A stretch of 7,084 nt of DNA from Methylovirgula sp. (lineage in GTDB: Bacteria > Pseudomonadota > Alphaproteobacteria > Rhizobiales > Beijerinckiaceae), in contig JASHUD010000001.1 of NCBI GenBank assembly GCA_030040215.1, positions 1 through 7,084 of the forward strand, given 5' to 3'. This document shows positions 1 to 6,836 of the stretch, piece by piece (within the stretch, counting starts at the first letter, position 1; each line of letters starts with the position of its first letter). The notes below the pieces were generated by a model. The model was not told the origin of the DNA. It saw only the letters and a list, made by a program, of their open reading frames with translations, and did no database searches. A program made the translations under genes and the position numbers.

Positions 1-2892
1 CGACATGGTGGTCATCATGATCGGGCGGAAACGCAGCACGGCGGCTTCGTAAATCGCCTTTTCCGGCGACATGCCTTCGCTGCGCTCGCGCACCAGCGCG
101 AAATCGATCATCATGATCGCGTTCTTCTTCACGATGCCGATCAGCATGATGAGGCCGATGATCGCCATCATCGTCAGATCGAAATGAAAGATCGAAAGGA
201 AAAGCAGCGCGCCCACCGTCGCCGACGGCAGGCTCAAAAGGATGGTGAACGGATGAATGAAACTCTCGTAGAGAATGCCGAGCACGATATAGACCGCGAA
301 CAACGCCGCCGCGATGAGCAGCGGCTGCGTTGACAACGATCTCTGAAATTCCGACGCGGTCCCCTCGAACGAGGTCTGCATCGTTTCGGGCAGATTGACT
401 TCGGCGGCGGCCTTTTGGATCGCCTCGACGGCTTGGCCGAGCGATGTGCCGGGCGTCAGATTGAAGGAGATCGTCACCGCCGGGAACTGCCCCTGGTGGT
501 TGACGGAGATCAGCGCCGGTACCCGCTTCAAATGCGTGAACTGGCTGATCGGAATGAGGGCGCCGCCGGCGCCGCGCACGTAGAGCCGCGACAGCGCCGA
601 AATGTCCTGCTGGTATTGCGGCTCGACCTCGATGACGATGTGATAGGTGTTGAGCGGCGCATAGAGCTGCGTCACGAAAGGCTGCCCGAAGGCGTCGGAA
701 AGCGTCTGCTGGATGGTCGTCACGTCGACGCCGAGCCGCGCCGCGGCGTCGCGGTCGACGTCGATCATCAGCTCCGGGCTGCCGCTTTGCTGGTCGCTGG
801 CGACCTCTTCCAATTGCGGCAGCGATTTCAATTTGTCGAGCATTTTCGGTGCCCAACGGTTCAGTTCGTCGAGATTGGTGTCTTCGAGCGTATATTGATA
901 TTGCGTGCGCGTGAGATGCGCGCCGACCCGGATGTCCTGGATCGATTGCAGATACGTCGAGATGCCCGGCACCGCGGCGAGCTTCGGCTGCAATCGCTCG
1001 ATCACTTGGTCGGCGGTGGCGGAGCGCTGGTCGAAAGGCTTGAGGACGATGAACATGCGTCCGGTGTTCATGCCAGAACTCGAAGAGCCGCCCATGAACG
1101 AGCCGAAATGTGCCACGGCCGGATCGGCGAGGATGATTTTTGCGGCCTCCTTCTGGCGCTCCGCCATGCCGTCGAAGGAAATGTCCTGATCGGCCTGCGT
1201 GAAGCCGAAGATCATGCCGGTGTCTTCCTGGGGAAAGAAGCCTTTCGGCATCACCACGAAAAGCCAGGCGGAGAGGCCGATAAGCGCGAGATTGAGCAGC
1301 ATCACGCTGCGCTTATGGCGCAGCGAGAACCTGAGGACCTGCTCGTAGCGGTAGATCACCGCTTCATAGGCGCGCTCGCTCGCCGCGTAGATGCGGCCAT
1401 GGCGCATCGTGCGCGGATTTTTGAGAACCAGCGAGCTCATCATCGGCGAGAGGGTCAAGGCGATGATTGCCGAGAGTACGACGGCGACCGTAACGGTGAC
1501 GCCGAATTCGCGAAACAGTCGCCCGACGATCCCTCCCATGAAAAGCAAAGGGATGAACACCGCGATGAGCGAGATCGTGATCGAAACGATGGTGAAGCCG
1601 ATTTCTTGCGCGCCGACCAGCGCCGCATCGAAGCGGTTCAACCCTTCCTCCATGTGGCGGAAGACGTTTTCGAGCATCACGATCGCATCGTCGACGACGA
1701 GACCGACGGCGAGCGTCAACGCCATCAAGGAGAGGTTGTCGAGGCTGTAGCCGAACATATACATGACGCCGAACGTGCCGGTGAGCGACAGCGGAACGGT
1801 GACGGCGGGAATGAGCGTCGCCCAGACGTTGCGGAGAAAGATGAAGATGACGACGACAACCAGGAAAATCGTTCCCATTAGCGTCAATTTCACGTCCGTG
1901 AAACTTTCCCGGATCGAGGTTGACCGGTCGCTGATGATCGAAACTTTCACGGAAGGCGGAATGGAAGCCTGCAGATGGGGCATCTGGGCTTTGATCTGAT
2001 CGACGAGCTCGATCGTGTTGGCATTCGGCTGCCGCCAGATGCCGATCAACTCGCCCTTTTGCATCCCAACCCAGCTCGCCTGCAGCGGGCTCTCCGAGCC
2101 CGCCACCACTTTGGCAATATCGCTGACGCGCACCGGGGCGCCGTTGCGATAGGTCACGATCTGCCGCCCGATTGCCTTCGGCGAGAAGAGCTGGCCGTTG
2201 GTGCCGATCTGATAGGACTGATGCGGGCCTTGCAGCGTGCCGACCGGCAGATCGGCGGTGTTGTTTGCCACCGCGTTGGCGACTTCGTCGAGCCCCAGGC
2301 CGCGCGAGGCGAGCGCCAACGGATTGATCATGATGGTCGGCGCGAATTTCTGCTCGCCGAAGATCACGACCTGGCCGATCCCATTGAACGAGGAGATGCG
2401 CTGCGCGAGCGAAAGGTCGGCGTATTGGTCGAGCTCGGTGAGCGGCATCGCCTTCGAGGTCAGGCCGAGGACGAGGATCGGCTTGTCGGCCGGGTTGACC
2501 TTCCGGTAGGTCGGCGGAGTCGGCAGGTTCTTCGGCAGGTAGCCTTGCGCGGCGTTGATCGCCGACTGCACGTCGCCGGCGGCGCCGTCGATGTTGCGCG
2601 AGAGGTCGAATTCGAGCGTGATCGCGGTGGAACCCAATACGCTCGTCGAGGTGATCTCATCGACGCCGGGGAGCTGCGCGAACTGGCGTTCGAGCGGTTG
2701 AGCGACGGAAGACGCCATCGTCTCCGGATCGGCGCCCGGCAGACTCGCCGAGACGACGATCGTCGGATAATCGACCGACGGCAATGCGGCGACGGGGAGC
2801 AGGTTGTAGCCGATGATTCCGCCGACCAGCAGCGCCGTCATCAACAGCGTCGTCGCGATCGGCCGACGGATGAAGACGGCCGAGATGTTCAT
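1..2892 (-). CDS. RND multidrug efflux permease, MdtB/MdtC-type (partial, C-terminus outside window)
   Basis: Inner-membrane proton/drug antiporter of the RND (HAE1) superfamily; family members work as trimers with a periplasmic adaptor and an outer-membrane channel. The minus-strand frame is open from ATG 2892 to the left edge: 964 codons of a usual 1,030-1,050. Visible layout: TM1 (about 10-30), first porter half (about 40-330), TM2-TM6 (about 335-490), TM7 (about 528-548), second porter half, TM8-TM10 (about 856-930); the end of TM11 and TM12 are missing. The proton-relay residues are present: Asp401/Asp402 in GLVVDDAIVMLENV, Lys923 in GIVKKNAIMMIDFA, and Arg954 and Thr961 matching AcrB Arg971 and Thr978. 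The N-terminal run with LPGADPETMASSVAQPLE resembles MdtC more than AcrB. The start is set by the ATGA overlap with the adaptor gene and by GAGG at 2900-2903, seven bases upstream. Family assignment is firm; drug substrates cannot be read from sequence. Confidence 0.96.
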   Translation of the reverse strand, partial: MNISAVFIRRPIATTLLMTALLVGGIIGYNLLPVAALPSVDYPTIVVSASLPGADPETMASSVAQPLERQFAQLPGVDEITSTSVLGSTAITLEFDLSRNIDGAAGDVQSAINAAQGYLPKNLPTPPTYRKVNPADKPILVLGLTSKAMPLTELDQYADLSLAQRISSFNGIGQVVIFGEQKFAPTIMINPLALASRGLGLDEVANAVANNTADLPVGTLQGPHQSYQIGTNGQLFSPKAIGRQIVTYRNGAPVRVSDIAKVVAGSESPLQASWVGMQKGELIGIWRQPNANTIELVDQIKAQMPHLQASIPPSVKVSIISDRSTSIRESFTDVKLTLMGTIFLVVVVIFIFLRNVWATLIPAVTVPLSLTGTFGVMYMFGYSLDNLSLMALTLAVGLVVDDAIVMLENVFRHMEEGLNRFDAALVGAQEIGFTIVSITISLIAVFIPLLFMGGIVGRLFREFGVTVTVAVVLSAIIALTLSPMMSSLVLKNPRTMRHGRIYAASERAYEAVIYRYEQVLRFSLRHKRSVMLLNLALIGLSAWLFVVMPKGFFPQEDTGMIFGFTQADQDISFDGMAERQKEAAKIILADPAVAHFGSFMGGSSSSGMNTGRMFIVLKPFDQRSATADQVIERLQPKLAAVPGISTYLQSIQDIRVGAHLTRTQYQYTLEDTNLDELNRWAPKMLDKLKSLPQLEEVASDQQSGSPELMIDVDRDAAARLGVDVTTIQQTLSDAFGQPFVTQLYAPLNTYHIVIEVEPQYQQDISALSRLYVRGAGGALIPISQFTHLKRVPALISVNHQGQFPAVTISFNLTPGTSLGQAVEAIQKAAAEVNLPETMQTSFEGTASEFQRSLSTQPLLIAAALFAVYIVLGILYESFIHPFTILLSLPSATVGALLFLSIFHFDLTMMAIIGLIMLIGIVKKNAIMMIDFALVRERSEGMSPEKAIYEAAVLRFRPIMMTTMS
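2889..2892 (-). other. ATGA stop/start overlap between adaptor and permease genes
   Basis: On the minus strand the permease ATG (2892-2890) shares bases with the adaptor TGA stop (2891-2889). A GAGG ribosome-binding match lies at 2900-2903 inside the adaptor coding sequence. This arrangement is known to support translational coupling and makes it very likely that the two genes form one transcript. Confidence 0.93.
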
Positions 2893-4061
2893 GGGTCCGC
2901 CTCGACGTCGAGCGGCACGGTGCCGTGCTCGCCGCCGGCCGGCGTGCCGGTTGCCTGGGTGGCCTGGACCTTCGTGCCTTCGTCGAGCAGGTACTCGCCG
3001 GCGACGACGACGCGTTCGCCGGCCTTCAGCCCCGACCCGATGAGCGCACGGTTGTTCTCGGTCTGGACGATCTTAATCGGCCGCATATGCACTCTCGAAT
3101 CATCTCCGACCACATAGGCGAACGAGCCGTTCGGCCCAGTCTGGATCGCCGCCGTCGGCACGGTTACGCCATCATGCACGCTGTGCAGCACGAGATGCGC
3201 GTTGACGAATTGCCCGGGCCATAAGGACCGATCCTTGTTAGCGAACTCGGCCTTGAGCTGCACCGTTCCAGTGTTCTGATTGACGGAGTTGTCGACCAGG
3301 TCGAGCACGCCCGCGGCGATCTCCTTTTGGTCGTTGGAAGCGTAGGCTAGGACGCGCAGACGGTCTTTGGCCATCGCCTCGCGAACGCGTCCGATATCCG
3401 CTTCCGGCAAGGTGAAGATGACGTAGATCGGCTCGATCTGCGTAACGACTACGAGCGTCTGGGTACTGTTGGCCTGGATCATGACGCCAAGGTCGACCCG
3501 GCGGATTCCGGTCACGCCGTCGACCGGCGAGCGGATCGATGCATAATCGACGTTGAGCGCCGCGGCGCGGATCGCCGCCTGGTCCGCTTGGATGGTTGCC
3601 TGGTCTTGGTCGACGAGCGCCTTCTGCGTCGCATATTCCTGCTCGGGCGCGAAATTCTGCGTCAGCAACTTCGCATAGCGCTGCAGATCGACCTGCGCAT
3701 TGGCGAGAGCGGCCTGGTCTTTGGCGAGGTTTGCCTTCGCCTGGGCGAGCGCCGCTTCGTAAGGGCGCGGATCGATCTGGATCAAGAGATCGCCGGTTTT
3801 GACATCCTGGCCTTCCCTGAAGTTGATCTCGGCCACGGCACCTTGAACGCGGCTCTTCAACGGGACCGTGTTGTAGGCGGTTACGGTTCCGAGCCCGCGC
3901 AGGATGATCGGTACATCCTCCGCCTTCGCGGCGGCGACCAGAACCGGCACGGGAGGCGCCTCGGCATTCGGCGTTCCGTTGGTCGGCGCATGCGTCCACC
4001 AGTAGCCGACGCCGATCGCGCCGACTGCCAGGACCGCAAGTACGACAAAGGGTTTGCGCAT
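2889..4061 (-). CDS. RND efflux periplasmic adaptor (membrane fusion protein, MdtA-like)
   Basis: Periplasmic adaptor linking an RND permease to an outer-membrane channel; 390 aa, a normal length for the family. Residues 4-22 form a single hydrophobic N-terminal anchor or uncleaved signal, with no lipobox Cys. The order is typical: first beta/lipoyl half around 60-98 (GTVTAYNTVPLKSRVQG, then EGQDVKTGDLLIQIDPRPYE), an Ala/Gln-rich helical hairpin about 103-170, second lipoyl half about 171-195 (YASIRSPVDGVTGIRRVDLG), a beta-barrel about 200-300 (QNTGTVQLKAEFAN, LWPGQFVNAHLVL), and a membrane-proximal domain to about 365 (GLKAGERVVVAGEYLLDEG). The frame stays open upstream of 4061, but the product reads as a proper adaptor only from this ATG, which begins the membrane anchor. 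Only a weak AGG precedes it. It is first in the operon and its TGA overlaps the permease ATG, suggesting coupled translation. The tail after about 366 is Gly/Thr/Ala-rich and probably disordered. Confidence 0.95.
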   Translation of the reverse strand: MRKPFVVLAVLAVGAIGVGYWWTHAPTNGTPNAEAPPVPVLVAAAKAEDVPIILRGLGTVTAYNTVPLKSRVQGAVAEINFREGQDVKTGDLLIQIDPRPYEAALAQAKANLAKDQAALANAQVDLQRYAKLLTQNFAPEQEYATQKALVDQDQATIQADQAAIRAAALNVDYASIRSPVDGVTGIRRVDLGVMIQANSTQTLVVVTQIEPIYVIFTLPEADIGRVREAMAKDRLRVLAYASNDQKEIAAGVLDLVDNSVNQNTGTVQLKAEFANKDRSLWPGQFVNAHLVLHSVHDGVTVPTAAIQTGPNGSFAYVVGDDSRVHMRPIKIVQTENNRALIGSGLKAGERVVVAGEYLLDEGTKVQATQATGTPAGGEHGTVPLDVEADP

Positions 4062-4234
4062 CGCCGATCTACCTATGCCCCGGGGCGTGCATTCAAACCA
4101 CGCGGGCCAGCCAAGTCTACCCCAAGCTGCCTCACGCTTTTGTAATCTCGGCACGTTTTTGCGCCGGACGGGTATCGCCGGCGGTCGGCCGCGGCGCGGG
4201 CCGGGCGCTGATTTTCTGCGCCAACCTGTTAAGC
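4062..4234. other. Divergent intergenic region between efflux operon and recJ
   Basis: This 173-base gap must hold the start signals of both divergent units. The 4160-4215 part is very rich in G and C with self-complementary GCC/GGC runs. On the minus strand a TAGACT (a possible -10) lies about 50 bases before the adaptor start, but no acceptable -35 sits 16-18 bases upstream of it. On the plus strand I find no convincing -35/-10 pair before recJ. No clear palindromic operator is visible, and no TetR-, MarR- or LysR-type gene is present beside it. Confidence 0.5.
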
Positions 4235-6040
4235 TTGGGTGTGGACGAATCTCTCGGTCTCGAGCGTTCTTTGCTTGGCGTTGCGCGCTCGGCGTTGGGC
4301 CGGCCGTGGCGCGAGCGGCTCGGCGCAACGGGGCAGAACCGTGCCCTGGCGATCGCCCAGATCCATGGCCATTCCGATCTCCTGGCGCGGGTATTGGCGG
4401 GGCGGGGCGTCGCGCCGCAGGATGCCGAGCTCTATCTCGATCCGCAGCTTCGCCGGCTGATGCCGGACCCCTACACGCTACGCGGCATGGAAGAGGCGGC
4501 CGAACGGCTTGCAGCTGCCATTGCCGCCGGCGCGACGATTGCGGTGTTCGGCGACTACGACGTCGACGGCGCGGCCAGCGCGGCATTGCTCGACGAGTTT
4601 CTGAGCGCGGCCGGCACGCCGCACCTCGTACGCATTCCCGACCGCATCTTCGAAGGCTACGGCCCGAATGCGAAAGCGATCGGCGAATTGGCCGCGGGCG
4701 GCGCCAATCTGCTCGTCTGCGTCGATTGCGGGACGACGAGCCACGGCCCGCTTGCCGAGGCGCGCAAACTCGGCCTCGACGCCATCGTTCTCGATCATCA
4801 TCAGGCGCCGGAGGCTTTGCCCGAAGCGATCGTGGTCAATCCCAACCGGCAGGACGATTTATCGGGTCTTGGCCAGCTTTGCGCCGCGGGCGTGGCGTTC
4901 ATGACGCTCGTCGCCGTCAACCGCCTGCTGCGCGCCCGCGGCTTTTGGAGCGCGGCGCGACCCGAGCCGGATCTTCTTTTGGGTCTCGATCTCGTGGCGC
5001 TGGCAACCATCGCCGACGTCGCGCCGCTGACCGGCTTGAACCGTGCCTTCGTCGTCAAGGGGCTCGCTTTGATGCGGGCTCGGGAACGGCCGGGGTTGCG
5101 CAGTTTGTTCGACGTCGCGGGCGCGGACGGTCCGCCCAACCCCTATCACTTGGGTTTCCTGATTGGACCGCGCATCAACGCCGGCGGACGCATCGGCGAT
5201 GCGGCGCTCGGCGCCAAGCTGCTTGCGATGCGCGACGAGATCGAAGCGCGGCGGATCGCCGAACATCTCGACCGACTGAATCGCGAACGGCAAGTCGTCG
5301 AGGCGGCGATCCTGCAAGCGGCGACGGCGCAGGCCGACGATACGCGCGCGGCAATCGTCGTCGCCGGCGAGAATTGGCATCAAGGTGTCGTCGGACTCGT
5401 CGCGGCGCGGCTGAAGGAAAAATTCCGCAAGCCCGCCTTCGCGATCGCCTTCGATGGCGCCGTCGGTACCGGATCGGGCCGCTCGATTGCCGGGATCGAC
5501 CTCGGGAAAGTGGTCCGTCGCGGCGTCGAGGCCGGCCTTCTCGCCAAGGGGGGCGGCCACGCCATGGCGGCGGGAATCACGCTTGCCAGAGAGCAGCTCG
5601 ACGCGTTTCGCAGCTTTCTCGAGACGAGCGTGGCCGAACAAGTCGCGGCGGCGCGCGCCGAGGACTCGCTCTTTGTCGATGCGATGCTGAGCGCGTCGGG
5701 CGCCAATCTCGCGCTTTATGCGGCGCTCGAGCGGGCCGGCCCGTTCGGTGCCGGCAATCCGGAACCGGTCTTCGCGTTTCCGGCGCACCGTCTCATCGAC
5801 GTGATGCCGGTAGGAGAGGGGCATATGCGCTGGCGCGCCGAGGCGGGCGACGGGGCGGGTCTCGAAGGCATCGTCTTTCGCGCCGTCGGCGCGCCGCTCG
5901 GCGAAGCGTTGCGCGCGGCGCGCGGCTCGGCGGTGCATCTCGCCGGAAGCTTGAGCCTCGATCGCTGGAACGGCCGCGAGAAGATCCGGCTCAGGCTTCT
6001 CGATCTCGCCAGCGCCGAACCGCGCCGATCCGGCGCGTAA
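4235..6040 (+). CDS. recJ: single-stranded-DNA-specific 5'-3' exonuclease RecJ
   Basis: Cytoplasmic DHH-family nuclease that degrades single-stranded DNA 5' to 3', feeding RecF-pathway recombination, mismatch repair and base-excision repair. The product is 601 aa from TTG 4235 (E. coli RecJ is about 577). Motifs in order: GDYDVDG (106-112), metal-binding motif I; VDCGTT (163-168); LDHH (186-189), the DHH signature; DLVALATIADVAPL (252-265); GPRINAGGRIG (311-321); WHQGVVGLVAARL (381-393); and GGGHAMAAG (439-447), the DHHA1 nucleic-acid-binding motif. The OB-fold-like C-terminal part follows, including GPFGAGNPEPVFAF. All expected catalytic Asp and His residues are present, so the enzyme should be active. 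No ATG precedes the conserved region: the start is TTG 4235 or in-frame GTG 4241, neither with a strong Shine-Dalgarno. It is transcribed away from the efflux operon and appears monocistronic. Confidence 0.97.
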   Translation: MGVDESLGLERSLLGVARSALGRPWRERLGATGQNRALAIAQIHGHSDLLARVLAGRGVAPQDAELYLDPQLRRLMPDPYTLRGMEEAAERLAAAIAAGATIAVFGDYDVDGAASAALLDEFLSAAGTPHLVRIPDRIFEGYGPNAKAIGELAAGGANLLVCVDCGTTSHGPLAEARKLGLDAIVLDHHQAPEALPEAIVVNPNRQDDLSGLGQLCAAGVAFMTLVAVNRLLRARGFWSAARPEPDLLLGLDLVALATIADVAPLTGLNRAFVVKGLALMRARERPGLRSLFDVAGADGPPNPYHLGFLIGPRINAGGRIGDAALGAKLLAMRDEIEARRIAEHLDRLNRERQVVEAAILQAATAQADDTRAAIVVAGENWHQGVVGLVAARLKEKFRKPAFAIAFDGAVGTGSGRSIAGIDLGKVVRRGVEAGLLAKGGGHAMAAGITLAREQLDAFRSFLETSVAEQVAAARAEDSLFVDAMLSASGANLALYAALERAGPFGAGNPEPVFAFPAHRLIDVMPVGEGHMRWRAEAGDGAGLEGIVFRAVGAPLGEALRAARGSAVHLAGSLSLDRWNGREKIRLRLLDLASAEPRRSGA

Positions 6041-6105
6041 GGTGCGCTTTGCGACGAGCAGATAGCGGGCGGTGAAAAGAGGATGTCGGCGGCAGGCGCG
6101 CGAAC

Positions 6106-6134
6106 TTGCCACCGCGGCGGGCGCTCTCTATACC
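6106..6134 (+). promoter_or_regulatory. Sigma-70-type promoter of the tRNA-Glu gene
   Basis: A -35 box TTGCCA (6106-6111) and a -10 box TATACC (6129-6134) are separated by exactly 17 bases, with 4 of 6 matches each to TTGACA and TATAAT. The spacer is GC-rich. Predicted initiation near 6141 would leave a leader of about 12 bases before the mature tRNA at 6153, a usual spacing. It begins 66 bases after the recJ stop, so the tRNA need not depend on recJ transcription. It is also the best promoter I see for read-through into the small gene at 6400. Confidence 0.72.
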
Positions 6135-6152
6135 TCGCGCGCTTGCGGTATT

Positions 6153-6228
6153 GCGCCCATCGTCTAGCGGTCCAGGACGTTGCCCTTTCACGGCAGAAAC
6201 ATGGGTTCGAGTCCCATTGGGCGCGCCA
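6153..6228 (+). tRNA. tRNA-Glu (anticodon TTC), CCA encoded
   Basis: A complete cloverleaf of 76 bases including the encoded CCA (6226-6228). The acceptor stem GCGCCCA (6153-6159) pairs fully with TGGGCGC (6218-6224), with discriminator G 6225. The anticodon stem TTGCC/GGCAG (6180-6184 with 6192-6196, one T-G pair) closes the loop CTTTCAC, placing TTC at 6187-6189. The T arm ATGGG / TTCGAGT / CCCAT is perfect. The D arm region reads GTCTAGCGGTCCAGGAC, typical of bacterial tRNA-Glu. It decodes GAA and, through wobble, GAG. Glu-tRNA also supplies glutamate for tetrapyrrole synthesis by the C5 route in many bacteria, though alphaproteobacteria usually use ALA synthase instead. Confidence 0.97.
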
Positions 6229-6240
6229 GTGATTTCCTCA

Positions 6241-6337
6241 AGTTAGATGCGATGCGTCCTCTCCGGCGCAGGCGTGCTCCGATCGAGTCGCGCGCCATCG
6301 GAACGAGGCGGCGGCGTTGCCTGAATTCCGTCTAACT
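6241..6337 (+). repeat. Nested inverted repeats between tRNA-Glu and the small gene
   Basis: Three inverted repeats are nested inside one another: AGTTAGA (6241-6247) with TCTAACT (6331-6337), CAGGC (6269-6273) with GCCTG (6319-6323), and TCCGAT (6278-6283) with ATCGGA (6297-6302), the last closing a 13-base loop. If transcribed together they could fold into one extended stem ahead of the small gene, as a structured 5' leader or processed tRNA trailer. Each helix is short and could arise by chance in GC-rich DNA. No T-run follows, so this is not a standard terminator. Confidence 0.3.
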
Positions 6338-6399
6338 GAGTCTCCACGGTGGCCCCGCTGGAAGGTGTGAGGAGGCCAAACTCGAAGGAGAGCAGGACA

Positions 6400-6606
6400 A
6401 TGACCAAAAGACCGCTCGCCGAGCTTCATGCCGATACAATCGATATTCATTTGACTTCCGACGGCGCTTTTGCGGCGCTGGGGATCGTGAAGGGGACGCA
6501 AGCCTTGATCGTGTCGCTGCCGCGCGATGCGCTTGAAGAATTGGTGGTGCGCGCCGTCGATCAGTTGGCGACGGCCCCGTTGTTGCAGGCAGCGGAGCCC
6601 GTTTAG
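6400..6606 (+). CDS. Small hypothetical protein, 68 aa
   Basis: I do not recognise the family. ATG 6400 is chosen because AAGGAG (6385-6390) lies nine bases upstream, the best ribosome binding site in the window. A longer in-frame reading from GTG 6349 would place that site inside the gene. The 68-aa product has no Cys, no signal peptide and no membrane segment, so it is probably cytoplasmic. The pattern suggests a compact fold: an acidic N-terminus (AELHADTIDI), two likely beta strands around 13-19 and 23-30 joined by a TSDG turn, a third strand at QALIVSLP (34-41), then an amphipathic helix DALEELVVRAVDQL (43-56) and a loose Ala-rich tail. Third positions are mostly G or C as in recJ, supporting a real resident gene. 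It lies 171 bases after tRNA-Glu on the same strand and has no promoter I can defend. Confidence 0.7.
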   Translation: MTKRPLAELHADTIDIHLTSDGAFAALGIVKGTQALIVSLPRDALEELVVRAVDQLATAPLLQAAEPV

Positions 6607-6649
6607 ATCGCGCCTGCGCGACCTTGCGCCAACCGCGCACCGATCTTCT

Positions 6650-6679
6650 GCGCGCCACGCATCGATCGGGGTGGCGCGC
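6650..6679 (+). repeat. Inverted repeat (9-bp perfect arms) downstream of the small gene
   Basis: GCGCGCCAC (6650-6658) is the exact reverse complement of GTGGCGCGC (6671-6679), with a 12-base loop, starting 44 bases after the small gene's stop. The stem is very GC-rich and stable. It is followed on the plus strand by an A-run (CAAAAAC), not T's, and no A-run precedes it, so it is not an intrinsic terminator on either strand. A 3'-end RNA stabiliser or a protein binding site are possible roles. Confidence 0.45.
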
Positions 6680-6806
6680 CGCCAAAAACTCTCGTTCGGA
6701 CTCGTCAAGCCTCGCGCTATTCAGTGCGGCAAGAGTAGGCGACCGACGAAATCCGACGCAAACTTTGGAAAGCGCCGCGGCCAGGGACGATGGCTCTCGT
6801 TTTGCT

Positions 6807-6836
6807 CGACGCGGCATGTGCCGCGGTCGCTTTTCT
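6807..6836 (+). terminator. Candidate Rho-independent terminator
   Basis: The arms CGAC (6807-6810) plus GCGGC (6811-6815) pair with GCCGC (6820-6824) plus GTCG (6826-6829), leaving one bulged G at 6825 and the loop ATGT. A T-rich tail CTTTTCT (6830-6836) follows at once. The shape fits an intrinsic terminator reading left to right, with a T-run on the short side. It lies about 200 bases after the stop of the small gene, so it either ends a long 3' untranslated region or belongs to an unseen noncoding transcript in 6607-6806. Confidence 0.55.

Noticed and set aside
415..3117. Long plus-strand open frames (415-1881 and 1975-3117) opposite the RND permease
   Set aside because: They lie antisense to an unmistakable RND permease, are rich in Arg/Asp/His in the manner of reverse-frame readings of GC-rich genes, and lack ribosome binding sites and domains.
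4062..4586. Extension of the adaptor gene upstream of ATG 4061
   Set aside because: The frame is open, but the translation is Arg/Pro-rich, overlaps the start of recJ on the opposite strand, and would bury the N-terminal membrane anchor.
4054..6075. Plus-strand 673-codon frame overlapping recJ in another phase
   Set aside because: Its translation is dominated by Arg, Gly and Ser and contains no motif, whereas the recJ frame carries every DHH-family motif over the same bases.
4859..6112. Minus-strand open frame of 417 codons across recJ
   Set aside because: It is antisense to recJ, whose motifs are complete along its full length; the product is Arg/Ala-rich without recognisable motifs, as expected from GC-biased third positions.
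6221..6657. Three copies of GCGCGCCA (6221-6228, 6290-6297, 6650-6657) as possible attachment-site repeats of the tRNA end
   Set aside because: The match is only eight GC-rich bases and does not extend into the T arm as true attachment duplicates do; it is near chance in this composition.
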